Shown: positions 8,674-16,562, counted from the stretch's first letter. The stretch is 64,000 nucleotides of DNA from an uncultured Oscillospiraceae bacterium (GCA_910589395.1 CAJUTL010000005.1:16371-80370); one strand, 5' to 3'. Made by a program: numbers and translations. The notes: generated from the letters alone by a model not told the origin.

Positions 8674-9453
8674 TTGGATTTTAACGCGTTTTCACTGATA
8701 CAGGACGGTCTTGCGGAAGAGCTCTCCAAGCAGGGCTTTCACGGGCCGGAGCCTTTGGAATACGAGGGCGGCCGGGCGGCCTCCTACGCCACGGAGGAGG
8801 TAGCCTACTGCCTGCGGTATGACCGGGGGCACCAGCGCTTTGAGCTTTGCTCCGCCACGATCTCCGCTTCCGGCGAGGTGGGGGATTGGCGAAGCCTTTC
8901 CCTGTGGCTTTTCGATGAGAAGGAAGGGGACAAGCGGGATGCGGAAAGCATTCTGAACGACTTTCTCGACGTGGTGCGGGGCCCGAAGCGCGTGGCCGTT
9001 GTGCAGCAAAAGCGCAAGCGCGGCAAAGACGAGGAGCGCAATGTGGATCCCCTGTTCTTCCTCAATCGTCTGGTCAATATTTTTCCGGAGTTGAAAGACG
9101 AACTGAACGAGGAAAAGATCGTGTACGGCCAGGTGCGGTTTGTCACCTTCGTCAAGCAGCTTGTGGTCCCCAAATGCGAGGGGCTGGCCATCAAATACCC
9201 CGGCAGCGAGCCCTATAAAAAGCTCTGCGCCCTGCTGGACGATATGTACAAGAACGGCGACCTGGATCTGCGTGCTGTCGTTACGGTTTCCCTCCTTAAT
9301 ACTATGAGCGACGAGGCCTTTGCGTCACTCCGGGAGGGCCTGGGCGAGGAGCTGCAGAAGGATCTGAAATATACCCGAAAGCTCAAGGGAAAAAAGATCA
9401 AGCCAGAAAAGCAGAAGAAGCAGAAAAAGGTGGAGTCCAGGCTGAAGACCTGA
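8674..9453 (+). CDS. Unknown protein with a lysine-rich tail
   Basis: I do not recognise this 259-residue protein with certainty; it may belong to a domain family of unknown function common in Clostridia. The N-terminal half (DFNAFSLIQDGLAEELSKQG...) is an alpha/beta fold reading like a small ligand- or protein-binding domain. A basic linker (QQKRKRGKDEERN) leads to a helical second domain (FFLNRLVNIFPELKDELNEE). The last 30 residues are almost all Lys/Arg/Glu, ending KPEKQKKQKKVESRLKT. The start is uncertain: the promoter covers the first ATG, and an SD (AGGTGGA) stands 12 bases ahead of TTG at 8674 (ATT at 8671 is the other choice). No signal peptide. Single-gene unit, divergent from the MFS gene. 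Confidence 0.65.
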   Translation: MDFNAFSLIQDGLAEELSKQGFHGPEPLEYEGGRAASYATEEVAYCLRYDRGHQRFELCSATISASGEVGDWRSLSLWLFDEKEGDKRDAESILNDFLDVVRGPKRVAVVQQKRKRGKDEERNVDPLFFLNRLVNIFPELKDELNEEKIVYGQVRFVTFVKQLVVPKCEGLAIKYPGSEPYKKLCALLDDMYKNGDLDLRAVVTVSLLNTMSDEAFASLREGLGEELQKDLKYTRKLKGKKIKPEKQKKQKKVESRLKT

Positions 9454-9529
9454 CGCGGTAGTTGTTAGTCGTTAGATGGGCTCCTTTTTGGGGCCTTTCT
9501 CTTTGTTGGAAATTCCGCGAAAAAAGCGG

Positions 9530-9558
9530 TTGACAGGCTTTCAGGGGTATGATATACT
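9530..9558 (+). promoter_or_regulatory. Strong promoter of the rpmG-secE-nusG-rplKA operon
   Basis: Consensus-like TTGACA (9530-9535), exactly 17 bp, TATACT (9553-9558). A small hairpin (ACCTC/GAGGT, 9565-9580) followed by a run of seven T lies right after the expected start, possibly an early attenuator, though its stem is only 5 bp. The untranslated leader to rpmG is about 125 nt. Confidence 0.85.
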
Positions 9559-9691
9559 GTTATTACCTCGGAAAAGAGGTTCTTTTTTTGTTGCCTTTTT
9601 CACGGCGTCATAGCTTTTCCCGAGGGAGGCAGGGGACGGGTTTTTGCCCGGGTTCCCACAAAATTTATCCGAATCACGGAGGTGCCGAAAC

Positions 9692-9841
9692 ATGCGAGTG
9701 AAGATCGTGCTGGCCTGCACTGAGTGCAAGCAGAGGAACTACCTCAGCAAGAAGGAAAAGAAAAACAATCCCGACAGGCTGGAAATGAACAAGTATTGCA
9801 GATTCTGCCGGAAGCACACCCTGCACAGGGAAACCAAGTAA
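9692..9841 (+). CDS. rpmG: 50S ribosomal protein L33
   Basis: A 49-residue large-subunit protein. The sequence [20 protein letters not shown] is diagnostic, and both CxxC pairs (CTEC and CRFC) are kept, so this is the zinc-binding C+ form. The ATG at 9692 follows GGAGGTG at the right distance; an upstream in-frame Met at 9644 lies in the leader. First gene of the secE-nusG operon, the standard Firmicute order, with secE starting 12 bp after its stop. Confidence 0.95.
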   Translation: MRVKIVLACTECKQRNYLSKKEKKNNPDRLEMNKYCRFCRKHTLHRETK

Positions 9842-9853
9842 GGAGCGGAGAAC

Positions 9854-10102
9854 ATGGCGGAAACCGAAAAGAAAAACGACAAGAAGCCCAACGCTGTTGT
9901 CAGGTTCTTTAAGCGCATCGTAAAGTTCTTCCGCGATTGCAAGGGCGAGCTGAAAAAGATCGTGTGGCCCACACCCCGGGCGGTGTTCAAAAGCACGGTG
10001 GTGGTATTGATTACCATGGTCGTGCTGGGTTTGTTTGTATTTCTGCTGGATACAGGCTTTATGAACCTTTTGGGCCTGGTGATGAATGTTGCCAAGGTTT
10101 AA
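9854..10102 (+). CDS. secE: Preprotein translocase subunit SecE
   Basis: Small essential subunit of the SecYEG channel, clamping SecY in the cytoplasmic membrane. At 82 residues it is the short single-span form: a charged N-terminus (about 1-20), the amphipathic helix with the family signature FFRDCKGELKKIVWPTPRAV, and one transmembrane helix (VVVLITMVVLGLFVFLLDTGF). It lies between rpmG and nusG as expected. SD GGAG stands a few bases before the ATG. Confidence 0.95.
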   Translation: MAETEKKNDKKPNAVVRFFKRIVKFFRDCKGELKKIVWPTPRAVFKSTVVVLITMVVLGLFVFLLDTGFMNLLGLVMNVAKV

Positions 10103-10145
10103 GACCCCGGCGGCGTGTCCGTCCGGCTGGAAACGGAGGTAACTG

Positions 10146-10667
10146 ATGGCAGACGAAGCAAGATGGTATGTGGTGCATACCTATTCCGGCTATGAGAACA
10201 AGGTGGCTTCCAATCTGGAAAAAACAGTGGAAAACCGCCAGCTTCAGGAGTTGATCCAGGAGATCCGCGTTCCCACCGAAACGGTAACGGAGATCACGGA
10301 GGCCGGAAAGCGGAAGGAAGTAGAACGCAAAATATTCCCCGGTTATGTCATTGTGAAGATGATCATGACCGATGAATCCTGGTACGCGGTGCGGAATATC
10401 CGCGGCTGCACAGGGTTTGTAGGTCCCTCCTCCAAGCCTGTCCCTCTCACGGAAGAGGAAGTGGCTAGGCTGGGCATTGAGAAGCGGTCCATCGAGGTGA
10501 GCTATCAGGTAGGCGATTCCGTGAATATCGTGGATGGCCCCCTGGAAGGTTTTATCGGTGTTGTGGAGGAAATGGACGTGGAGAAAAACCGCATTCGCGT
10601 GGTGGTATCCATGTTTGGGCGGGATACGCCCGTGGAGCTGGAGCTGGATCAGGCCGAACCGGTCTAG
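10146..10667 (+). CDS. nusG: Transcription termination/antitermination factor NusG
   Basis: Binds RNA polymerase and modulates pausing and termination, and couples transcription to translation. 173 residues, normal length. The NGN domain begins ARWYVVHTYSGYENKVASNLE; the KOW domain at the C-terminus is seen in GDSVNIVDGPLEGFIGVVEEMD. SD GGAGGT precedes the ATG. Part of the rpmG-secE-nusG-rplK-rplA operon. Confidence 0.97.
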   Translation: MADEARWYVVHTYSGYENKVASNLEKTVENRQLQELIQEIRVPTETVTEITEAGKRKEVERKIFPGYVIVKMIMTDESWYAVRNIRGCTGFVGPSSKPVPLTEEEVARLGIEKRSIEVSYQVGDSVNIVDGPLEGFIGVVEEMDVEKNRIRVVVSMFGRDTPVELELDQAEPV

Positions 10668-10769
10668 GAAAAGCGTTCCGGCTGTCTTTTCAAGTGTACG
10701 AAAAGCTCAGGTAAGAAACTCAGCGGTTTTCCGCTTTGAGGAGGAGCAAGCCCTTTTCGGGGCCTGTTC

Positions 10770-10808
10770 CCTTGTGGGAGGCGCAGACGAAATCTGATTC
10801 TCACGGCT
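10770..10808 (+). promoter_or_regulatory. Possible L1-binding site in the rplK leader
   Basis: The 201-nt gap between nusG and rplK contains GTGGGAGGCGCAGACGAA followed by a closing CTCAC. GTGGGAGGC matches the stretch of 23S rRNA bound by L1, and in other bacteria L1 represses rplK-rplA by binding such a mimic in the mRNA. Two other small hairpins (10727-10740 region and CCGCAAATTGCGGG before the SD) accompany it. The role here is inferred. Confidence 0.5.
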
Positions 10809-10868
10809 GTGCCGCAGACCCGGCCGCAAATTGCGGGCGGTTTACCACGAATTTTGGAGGTGCAAAAC

Positions 10869-11294
10869 ATGGCACAAAAGGTTACGGGCTTTATCAAGCT
10901 TCAGATCCCTGCCGGAAAAGCGACCCCGGCACCGCCTGTAGGCCCTGCTCTGGGCCAGCATGGCGTAAACATCATGGCCTTTACGAAGGAATTCAACGAG
11001 CGTACCAAGAACGACGCCGGGCTGATCATTCCGGTAGTGATTACGGTATACGCGGATCGTTCCTTTACTTTCATCACCAAGACCCCGCCTGCCGCCGTTC
11101 TCATCAAGAAGGCCTGCGGCATCGAAACGGCCTCCGGTGAGCCCAACAAGAAGAAGGTGGCGAAGATCACCCGCGAGCAGGTGCAAAAGATCGCCGAGCA
11201 GAAGATGCCCGACCTCAACGCCGCTACCATTGAAACGGCTATGAGCATGATCGCAGGCACCGCCCGCAGCATGGGCATTGAAGTAGCAGACTGA
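10869..11294 (+). CDS. rplK: 50S ribosomal protein L11
   Basis: Binds 23S rRNA at the GTPase-associated centre and is needed for stringent-response signalling by RelA. 141 residues. The N-terminal proline-rich stretch ([26 protein letters not shown]) is fully typical, as is the C-terminal rRNA-binding domain ending [12 protein letters not shown]. The start at 10869 has TTTGGAGGTG just upstream; the in-frame Met at 10809 is in the leader. Followed by rplA after 56 bp. Confidence 0.97.
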   Translation: MAQKVTGFIKLQIPAGKATPAPPVGPALGQHGVNIMAFTKEFNERTKNDAGLIIPVVITVYADRSFTFITKTPPAAVLIKKACGIETASGEPNKKKVAKITREQVQKIAEQKMPDLNAATIETAMSMIAGTARSMGIEVAD

Positions 11295-11350
11295 TTCCCG
11301 GGTGGGAGGAAACAAACTTCATCCGATATTTACCACTGGAGGAAAAAGAT

Positions 11351-12043
11351 ATGAAGCATGGAAAAAAATATGTGGACGGCGCGAAATTAATCGACCGTTC
11401 CAAGCTGTATGATACCAACGAGGCGCTGGATCTTTGCGTCAAAACTGGTACCGCCAAGTTCGATGAAACGGTAGAGCTCCACGTGAAGCTGGGCGTTGAC
11501 GGCCGTCACGCCGATCAGCAGGTGCGCGGCGCCATCGTGCTGCCCAACGGCACCGGCAAGAACGTGCGTGTTCTGGCGATCTGCAAGGGCGATAACATTG
11601 AGGCTGCCCAGGCCGCTGGCGCCGATTTTGTAGGCGCGGACGAAATGGTGCAGAAGATCCAGTCCGAGGGCTGGATGGACTTTGATGTGCTGATCACCAC
11701 CCCCGATATGATGGGCCTGGTTGGCCGTCTCGGTAAGGTGCTGGGCCCCCGCGGCTTGATGCCGAACCCCAAGGCCGGCACCGTAACTCCCGATATCGCC
11801 AAGGCGGTTCAGGAAGCCAAGGCCGGTAAGATCGAGTACCGCCTGGATAAGACCAACATTATCCACTGCCCCATCGGCAAGGTTTCCTTTGGCGCTCAGA
11901 AGCTTCAGGAGAACTTCGATACCTTGATGGACGCCATTGTGAAGGCAAAGCCCTCCGCCGCCAAGGGCCAGTATGTGCGTTCCTGTGTGGTCAGCTCCAC
12001 CATGGGCCCCGGCGTAAAGATCAACCCCGCCAAGTTCCTGTAA
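11351..12043 (+). CDS. rplA: 50S ribosomal protein L1
   Basis: Forms the mobile L1 stalk at the ribosomal E site and acts as a translational repressor in many bacteria. 230 residues. Recognisable segments include [20 protein letters not shown], the [22 protein letters not shown] signature, and the terminal [22 protein letters not shown] precedes the ATG. A strong terminator follows, so the operon stops here instead of continuing into rplJ-rplL as is usual. Confidence 0.97.
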   Translation: MKHGKKYVDGAKLIDRSKLYDTNEALDLCVKTGTAKFDETVELHVKLGVDGRHADQQVRGAIVLPNGTGKNVRVLAICKGDNIEAAQAAGADFVGADEMVQKIQSEGWMDFDVLITTPDMMGLVGRLGKVLGPRGLMPNPKAGTVTPDIAKAVQEAKAGKIEYRLDKTNIIHCPIGKVSFGAQKLQENFDTLMDAIVKAKPSAAKGQYVRSCVVSSTMGPGVKINPAKFL

Positions 12044-12055
12044 AAAAACAAAAAA

Positions 12056-12098
12056 CTGCCCGCCGAAGCATTCGCTTCGGCGGGCGTTTTTGTTTTTT
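12056..12098 (+). terminator. Terminator after rplA
   Basis: A 12-bp GC-rich perfect stem (GCCCGCCGAAGC / GCTTCGGCGGGC, loop ATTC) followed by GTTTTTGTTTTTT. It closes the rpmG-secE-nusG-rplK-rplA operon. Confidence 0.9.
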
Positions 12099-12951
12099 CA
12101 GTTGCTGGCCGTAAGACGTCAGTTGTTAGAAGAGGTGCAAAAATAATGGGGAATTAGCAATGAGCAATGATTAGTTTGATAAATTCGAATTTGGCGGTTA
12201 TTTGCACACCGCCCTCTTGTCATTCTGAGCGAAGCGAAGAATCTCGTTCTTTGCCCTTTTGTCCTGAGGTTAAGGACGAGATTCTTCGTCACTATGTTCC
12301 TCAGAATGACAATAGTGATAGCGGAATCAGGACGCTAAACTATAATTTAGCAGGCGAGTGCACGGTGCGAAAGCCTTCCCTTACTTGTAAGGGAAGGGGG
12401 ACCGCCGAACGGCGGTGGAAGGGATAGTCACACGCAGAAGGCGGAATAAAACCGCTAGTTTTGATCCCCTCAGCCAGCCTTCGGCTGGCAGTTTTCTCCG
12501 CTTCGCTCCGGTCAGTGCTGGCTGTGCCCCACTGGGGCACAGCCAGCACCCCTTACTCGCGCAAGGGGTGCCTAAGGGCACTAAACTATAATTTATCGGC
12601 GAACCACTTGCTTTCTTCCTGCCATTGCAGGACAAAAAGTGAAGCTTGTTTTGCTTTCTCGGCAAAGCAGACTTTGCTTTTTCGGAAAATCTTGTCTCTT
12701 GGTTTTTAGTCAGGAATTAGCAACGCAATTTCTTTGTGAAAAGTGCGGCCTCATTTTTCACCTTTTGGAAGGGTGCTTTCAAAAATCAAAAAATGATTAC
12801 TTATACTATATTGATGAAAATGTTTTGTTCTGAGTGATCGCGAATACACCACTTTTCTTTTTTCTTATTCTGCGGTTTTTTGGTTCTCGTCATTTTTCTA
12901 AAATTTAAAAGCTGATGAGAACTTAAAAACAAATGGTGACAGTGATATTCA
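12099..12951. repeat. Mosaic repeat block between the split ribosomal clusters
   Basis: About 850 bp with no gene I can support. In order: GTTAGAAG and AATTAGCAATGAGCAATGA tracts; a full CATTCTGA hairpin copy (12219-12311); the CTAAACTATAATTTAGC motif (12333 region); at 12365-12475 the block with CTTGTAAGGGAAGGGGGACC, GGCGGTGGAAGGGATAGTCAC and GGGATAAAA-like segments that recurs at 61795-61920; a hairpin of GCTGTGCCCC and GGGGCACAGC (12519-12546), a module also found at 18862 and at 50410-50505; then a second CTAAACTATAATTTATCGG. The last 250 bp are AT-rich and unlike the rest of the window. Confidence 0.7.
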
Positions 12952-12979
12952 TTGACAAAGCAAAAATGTGTGATATTAT
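12952..12979 (+). promoter_or_regulatory. Promoter of the lipoprotein gene
   Basis: TTGACA (12952-12957), a 16-bp spacer and TATTAT (12974-12979), about 120 bp ahead of the start codon. Confidence 0.6.
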
Positions 12980-13102
12980 AAAAAAAGAGAAATCTATATG
13001 CTAACGAAGGGAAGATGAATCCAATGCAGACTGAGAGAGTGAACTAAATTATTGGCGTTTTGCTTAAAAACCTTTTACCTCAAAATTTTGGAGGTGGATT
13101 TT

Positions 13103-13774
13103 ATGCAGGCTGTCAAAAATCGGGAACGTAGGGTTTTGCTGGCGCGGCTGCTTTCTTGTTTGTGGCTGCTGGCTTTGTCTGGCTGTGTAACGCCGCAGCA
13201 GGGGAAAGCCCCGGCTGTGGAAAGCCGGCTGGTAGAAAATTTCAGTAAGCCCAGGGAGGCGGTTCTGAAAGCTTTGACTGCTCAAGAGCTCCCCGATGGC
13301 AAGGGGTATCTGGCCCAGTTCTCCTGGTGTGGGAACCCGATGGATACAGAGCTGCATTTTGCCGGGGAAGCGCCCACGCTTTTTGAAGGGAAAGAGGAAT
13401 ACCCCGTCACGGATGACACAAAGCAGTTGGCCCTGGAAGCCATCCGCAGCTTTCAAAAGCAGTTCCCGGAATTTCGGGATAATTTTCTTCATACCCCAGA
13501 AGGGCAGCAGGGCGGAGATGAGCAGGAACTGAACGAAACGCTTCTTGATCGCTTCTGGGAAGCAGAGCCCCCAAAAGCAGAAGGAGAGGAAGCCGTAAGC
13601 CTCACCTACCGGTTTTCCTTTCCCGGCGGGGAAGTGGAGCAGGAGTTGCTGCCCGAAGGCGCGGCGCAGCTTATGGTCTGCGCGGAATGCATTTTTGAAA
13701 AGCGGGCCCAAGCACCGGAAAAGGTGCGCTTTCATTTCAGGTTATCTCGTTATATGAAGCTGAACGGAAAGTAA
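13103..13774 (+). CDS. Putative lipoprotein of unknown function
   Basis: A 223-residue exported protein. The N-terminus has basic residues (KNRERRVLLARL), a hydrophobic core (LLSCLWLLALSG) and a lipobox LALSGC, so it should be lipidated and held on the outer face of the membrane. The mature part alternates beta-strand-like segments with acidic stretches and is not a family I know. ATG at 13103 is chosen because GGAGGTGG lies 6 bases upstream; earlier in-frame Met at 13052 has no SD. It has its own promoter and terminator and is one of the genes separating rplA from rplJ. Confidence 0.75.
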   Translation: MQAVKNRERRVLLARLLSCLWLLALSGCVTPQQGKAPAVESRLVENFSKPREAVLKALTAQELPDGKGYLAQFSWCGNPMDTELHFAGEAPTLFEGKEEYPVTDDTKQLALEAIRSFQKQFPEFRDNFLHTPEGQQGGDEQELNETLLDRFWEAEPPKAEGEEAVSLTYRFSFPGGEVEQELLPEGAAQLMVCAECIFEKRAQAPEKVRFHFRLSRYMKLNGK

Positions 13775-13783
13775 AAACACAGA

Positions 13784-13825
13784 AAAAAGAGCGCGGAGCC
13801 GGCAAGAGAGCTCCGCGCTCTTTTT
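13784..13825 (+). terminator. Terminator after the lipoprotein gene
   Basis: A stem of AAAAAGAGCGCGGAGC with GCTCCGCGCTCTTTTT around a 10-nt loop; the T run makes it a strong intrinsic terminator usable from either side. Confidence 0.85.
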
Positions 13826-13833
13826 GATAAGAT

Positions 13834-14047
13834 AACACCGCACAAAGATTGCGCGCAAGAAGTTGCGCAAGAGTTAATCTCCGATTAACTCTTCAGATTT
13901 TTCGTCAGGGTGTACAGATTGAGTGCGGTCAATCAGACCATTTATGGTCTTGCGATTTGACAAGCGAAAGCTGCGCGTTATGACGGAAAATCTGCAAGCA
14001 AATTGTGTACAAAGGCCTCTGGCCGGTCTTTGTGCAGGGCTGCCTTA
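13834..14047. mobile_element. Palindromic dispersed element, copy 1
   Basis: About 210 bp with imperfect inverted termini (AACACCGCACAAAGATTG at the left, GGTCTTTGTGCAGGGCTGCC at the right) and internal inverted segments (GATTTTTCGTCAGGGTGTAC against GACGGAAAATCTGCAAGC). A second copy lies inverted at 60160-60332. No coding capacity; looks like a MITE or a structured non-autonomous element. It borders the 3' end of the Xre gene. Confidence 0.7.
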
Positions 14048-14053
14048 AGCTTT

Positions 14054-14413
14054 CTATTCCTTTGCCCCTGCATTTTTCAGCCGCAGGGCTTTTTTCAGGC
14101 TCCTTGCCTGGGAAAGCATCAGGTACACTTCATCGGGCGTGCAGTTCTCAAACACCTCCGCCACGTCCTGTAGCAGGAGAGGCGTTGATTGAGTGACGGA
14201 ATCCATTAAAATATCGTTGGGGGTCGTGTTCAGGGCGTTGCAGAGCCGCACCAGGGTAGGCAGAGAGACCTTTGCGCTTCCGGTTTCGATCCCGCTGAAG
14301 TGCTGGGGAGAAATATTGGCCAGCTCCGCTACCTGCTCCTGGGTCAGCTTCTGCTTTTTTCGGATCGCCCGCAATCTTTGCCCCAACAGGTGGTAGTTCA
14401 GATCTATTTTCAT
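14054..14413 (-). CDS. Xre-family HTH transcriptional regulator
   Basis: A 119-residue regulator. Residues 5-65 form the lambda-repressor-type HTH: LGQRLRAIRKKQKLTQEQVAELANISPQHFSGIETG and the following LPTLVRLCNALNTTPNDILM. The C-terminal 50 residues are helical, possibly for dimerisation. The ATG at 14413 follows GGAGG by 6 bases, better than the upstream TTG at 14425. It is transcribed away from the SLH protein gene, and an inverted repeat (14486-14506) lies just after that gene's promoter, so it may control its neighbour. Direct control is an inference. Confidence 0.85.
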   Translation of the reverse strand: MKIDLNYHLLGQRLRAIRKKQKLTQEQVAELANISPQHFSGIETGSAKVSLPTLVRLCNALNTTPNDILMDSVTQSTPLLLQDVAEVFENCTPDEVYLMLSQARSLKKALRLKNAGAKE

Positions 14414-14442
14414 AGAAACCTCCAAACAAAGGATATTCCCTA

Positions 14443-14471
14443 TTGTAATTTAATCTATGCTGTGATATAAT
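14443..14471 (+). promoter_or_regulatory. Promoter of the SLH protein gene
   Basis: TTGTAA (14443-14448), 17 bp, TATAAT (14466-14471). Confidence 0.7.
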
Positions 14472-14485
14472 CGTCTATGTAAAGG

Positions 14486-14506
14486 AACTTCTAGAATATA
14501 GAAGTT
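14486..14506. promoter_or_regulatory. Candidate operator for the divergent Xre regulator
   Basis: Perfect inverted repeat AACTTCTA-GAATA-TAGAAGTT, 8-bp arms around 5 bp, placed just downstream of the expected transcription start of the SLH gene. Its position suits repression. Confidence 0.5.
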
Positions 14507-14535
14507 TCAAAAATGATACTGATGGAGGAAAAGGT

Positions 14536-15795
14536 ATGAAAAAGAAAATCTTATCCGCTCTGTTGGCAGTGTGCCTGCTAATAGGCTGTTTGCCCTTAGG
14601 GGCCGCGGCAGAGGCGGCAGGAGCGCCGGATCTGGAAAACAGCTTCGCGCAGAGAAAGTCTGACTTTTTAGAGCAGTGTGAATTGCGGGCAAATGATGCT
14701 CCTATGCTGAGCGCCGCAAGAACCAATAGAGCAGCGTTAGTCTTAATTTCTTATATACAGAAAAACGGTGACTTTGATCCTGAGGGGGATCAATATGTTG
14801 ACATTCCCTATTTTGATGGCGAACACCACTCAATAACACGAATCTACTATCTGCCACATTATCAGGAGATCATGTTTATTGGCTTTCACTATCTTACTTC
14901 CGCCACCTCTACGGCAACTATGGGCTACAATTTGCAAACGCAAAATATCACAAATGGAATGGTGATTGCTTCTCTTACCACAGATGACGGAGTCGAAACA
15001 AAAGGAAAATGCACCAGCTTTGATATGTATTCTTATACAAGAAGTACACAGCTGTATTTTTCTATCATTGAAAACGGAGACAGAATAAGCTTATCAGTTT
15101 TTCAGGATTTGTGTAATGCGATTGTGCAACTTTCGGTAACTACTTGGGAATTGGCATTGATGGAAACAGGTACGGGAGTATCTCTATATGATATAGGTTT
15201 TGTTCGCTATTTCCCAGAGTTTTTTCCTACGCCTGACCCGGATCCGAATCCTGACCCCACGCCGGTCACTCCCAGCTTTGCCGATGTGAAGCCCAGCGAC
15301 TATTTCTATGACGCCGTGAATTGGGCGGTGGAGCAGAAGATCACCGCAGGTACGGACGCCACCCATTTCAGCCCTGATCATTCCTGTACCAGAGCTCAGG
15401 CGGTCACCTTCCTCTGGCGTGCCGCCGGGGAGCCGGAGCCGGAGAATACGGCGGTGACCTTTACTGACGTAGCCCCCGGCGCATATTACGCGAAGGCTGT
15501 GAGCTGGGCGGTAGAGCAGGGGATCACCGCCGGTACCAGTGCCACAAAATTCAGTCCGGAGGCAGTTTGTACCAGGGCCCAGGTGGTAAGCTTCCTGTAT
15601 CGGTCCGCAAATTCTCCGGAGGTATCCGGCGAAGGCTCTTTTTCCGATGTGGCTTCCGGCGCTTACTATGAGAACGCTGTGAGGTGGGCAGTGGCAAACG
15701 GGATCACCGCCGGTACCGGGCAAAACAGGTTCAGCCCCGACGCCCGCTGTGTTCGCGGCCAGGTAGTGAGCTTTTTGTATCGGTACTACGCGTGA
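14536..15795 (+). CDS. S-layer-homology surface protein
   Basis: A 419-residue exported protein anchored to the wall. Residues 1-26 are a signal peptide (MKKKILSALLAVCLLIGCLPLGAAAEA; the Cys is not in a lipobox). Residues 30-228 are a domain I do not recognise. A Pro/Asp linker (PTPDPDPNPDPTPVTP) near 231-247 leads to three SLH repeats, each with the FxDV...YYxxAVxWAVExxITAGT...FSPxxxCTRAQ pattern, which bind secondary wall polymers. SD GGAGG precedes the ATG. The gene sits between rplA and rplJ and is divergent from the Xre gene. Confidence 0.9.
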   Translation: MKKKILSALLAVCLLIGCLPLGAAAEAAGAPDLENSFAQRKSDFLEQCELRANDAPMLSAARTNRAALVLISYIQKNGDFDPEGDQYVDIPYFDGEHHSITRIYYLPHYQEIMFIGFHYLTSATSTATMGYNLQTQNITNGMVIASLTTDDGVETKGKCTSFDMYSYTRSTQLYFSIIENGDRISLSVFQDLCNAIVQLSVTTWELALMETGTGVSLYDIGFVRYFPEFFPTPDPDPNPDPTPVTPSFADVKPSDYFYDAVNWAVEQKITAGTDATHFSPDHSCTRAQAVTFLWRAAGEPEPENTAVTFTDVAPGAYYAKAVSWAVEQGITAGTSATKFSPEAVCTRAQVVSFLYRSANSPEVSGEGSFSDVASGAYYENAVRWAVANGITAGTGQNRFSPDARCVRGQVVSFLYRYYA

Positions 15796-15806
15796 GAAAT
15801 TTTTCC

Positions 15807-15835
15807 TTGACAAAAGAGCCTTCTCATGCTATGAT
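15807..15835 (+). promoter_or_regulatory. Promoter of rplJ-rplL
   Basis: TTGACA (15807-15812), 17 bp, TATGAT (15830-15835). It begins only a few bases after the stop of the SLH gene and supplies rplJL with its own start. Confidence 0.85.
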
Positions 15836-15845
15836 AAACAAGCTG

Positions 15846-15910
15846 TCCAACCAAAGACAGCAGGCGTTCGCTTTGCGAACTGAAATGGGAAACCGGCCTG
15901 CCGAGGAAAG
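15846..15910 (+). promoter_or_regulatory. L10 ribosomal protein leader (autoregulatory RNA)
   Basis: The segment has the conserved L10-leader ends, CCAAAGACAGCAGGCG and, after a variable hairpin, GGCCTGCCGAGGAAAGATA. In Firmicutes L10 (with L12) binds this RNA and represses rplJ-rplL. Together with the attenuator at 15958-15994 it forms a complete regulatory leader. Confidence 0.85.
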
Positions 15911-15957
15911 ATAAGCGTATGGAACAGGGGAGACTCCCCTTCATTTGCTTGAATTCC

Positions 15958-15994
15958 AGCGCCTTTCCCCGTCCTTTGGGGAAAGGCGCTTTTG
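15958..15994 (+). terminator. Attenuator terminator in the rplJ leader
   Basis: A 13-bp stem (AGCGCCTTTCCCC / GGGGAAAGGCGCT) and T-rich tail between the L10 leader and rplJ, the expected place for leader-controlled attenuation. Confidence 0.8.
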
Positions 15995-16031
15995 ATTTGG
16001 ACGGATCTTTCTATAACGGAGGTGAAGATCA

Positions 16032-16562
16032 TTGCCCAGCGAGAAGATTCTGGAACAGAAAAAGCAGCATGTCGCGGAGCTGGCGGAAGCCTTTAAGGCT
16101 GCCAACGTAGGTGTGCTCGTGAACTACCTCGGCATCAATGTGGAGGACGATACCAAGCTGAGAAAGCAGCTGCGTGAGGCTGGCTGCCAGTACAAGGTAG
16201 TCAAAAACACTCTGCTGCACCTGGCTTTTGAGCAAGCTGGTATCGAGGGCCTGGACGAGTCCCTGAAGGGTACTACCGCTATCGCTTACAGTGAAAACGG
16301 CTATACTGAGGCTCCCAAGATCCTTTCCGACTATGCCAAGGGTCACGAGAATTTCACGATCAAGTCCGGCTTTATCGATGGCAGCACAGTAGATGCCGCC
16401 GGTATCACCGAGCTTGCGAAGCTGCCTTCCAAGGAAGTGCTTATCGCTCAGGTTCTGGGCGGCTTCAATGCCCCGATCCAGGGCTTTGCCAATGTGCTCA
16501 ACGGCACACTGCGCGGCCTGGTGATCGCCCTGAATGCCATTGCCGAAAAGCAGTCCGCTTAA
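16032..16562 (+). CDS. rplJ: 50S ribosomal protein L10
   Basis: Base of the ribosomal stalk, binding L7/L12 dimers and 23S rRNA. 176 residues. The family pattern is clear: QKKQHVAELAEAFKAANVGVLVNYLGI, the YKVVKNTLLHLAF segment, and the C-terminal L12-binding helix (LNGTLRGLVIALNAIAEKQ). Translation starts at TTG (16032), 6 bases after CGGAGGTGAAG; no in-frame ATG has an SD. It is autoregulated through the leader at 15846-15994 and followed by rplL. Confidence 0.96.
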   Translation: MPSEKILEQKKQHVAELAEAFKAANVGVLVNYLGINVEDDTKLRKQLREAGCQYKVVKNTLLHLAFEQAGIEGLDESLKGTTAIAYSENGYTEAPKILSDYAKGHENFTIKSGFIDGSTVDAAGITELAKLPSKEVLIAQVLGGFNAPIQGFANVLNGTLRGLVIALNAIAEKQSA

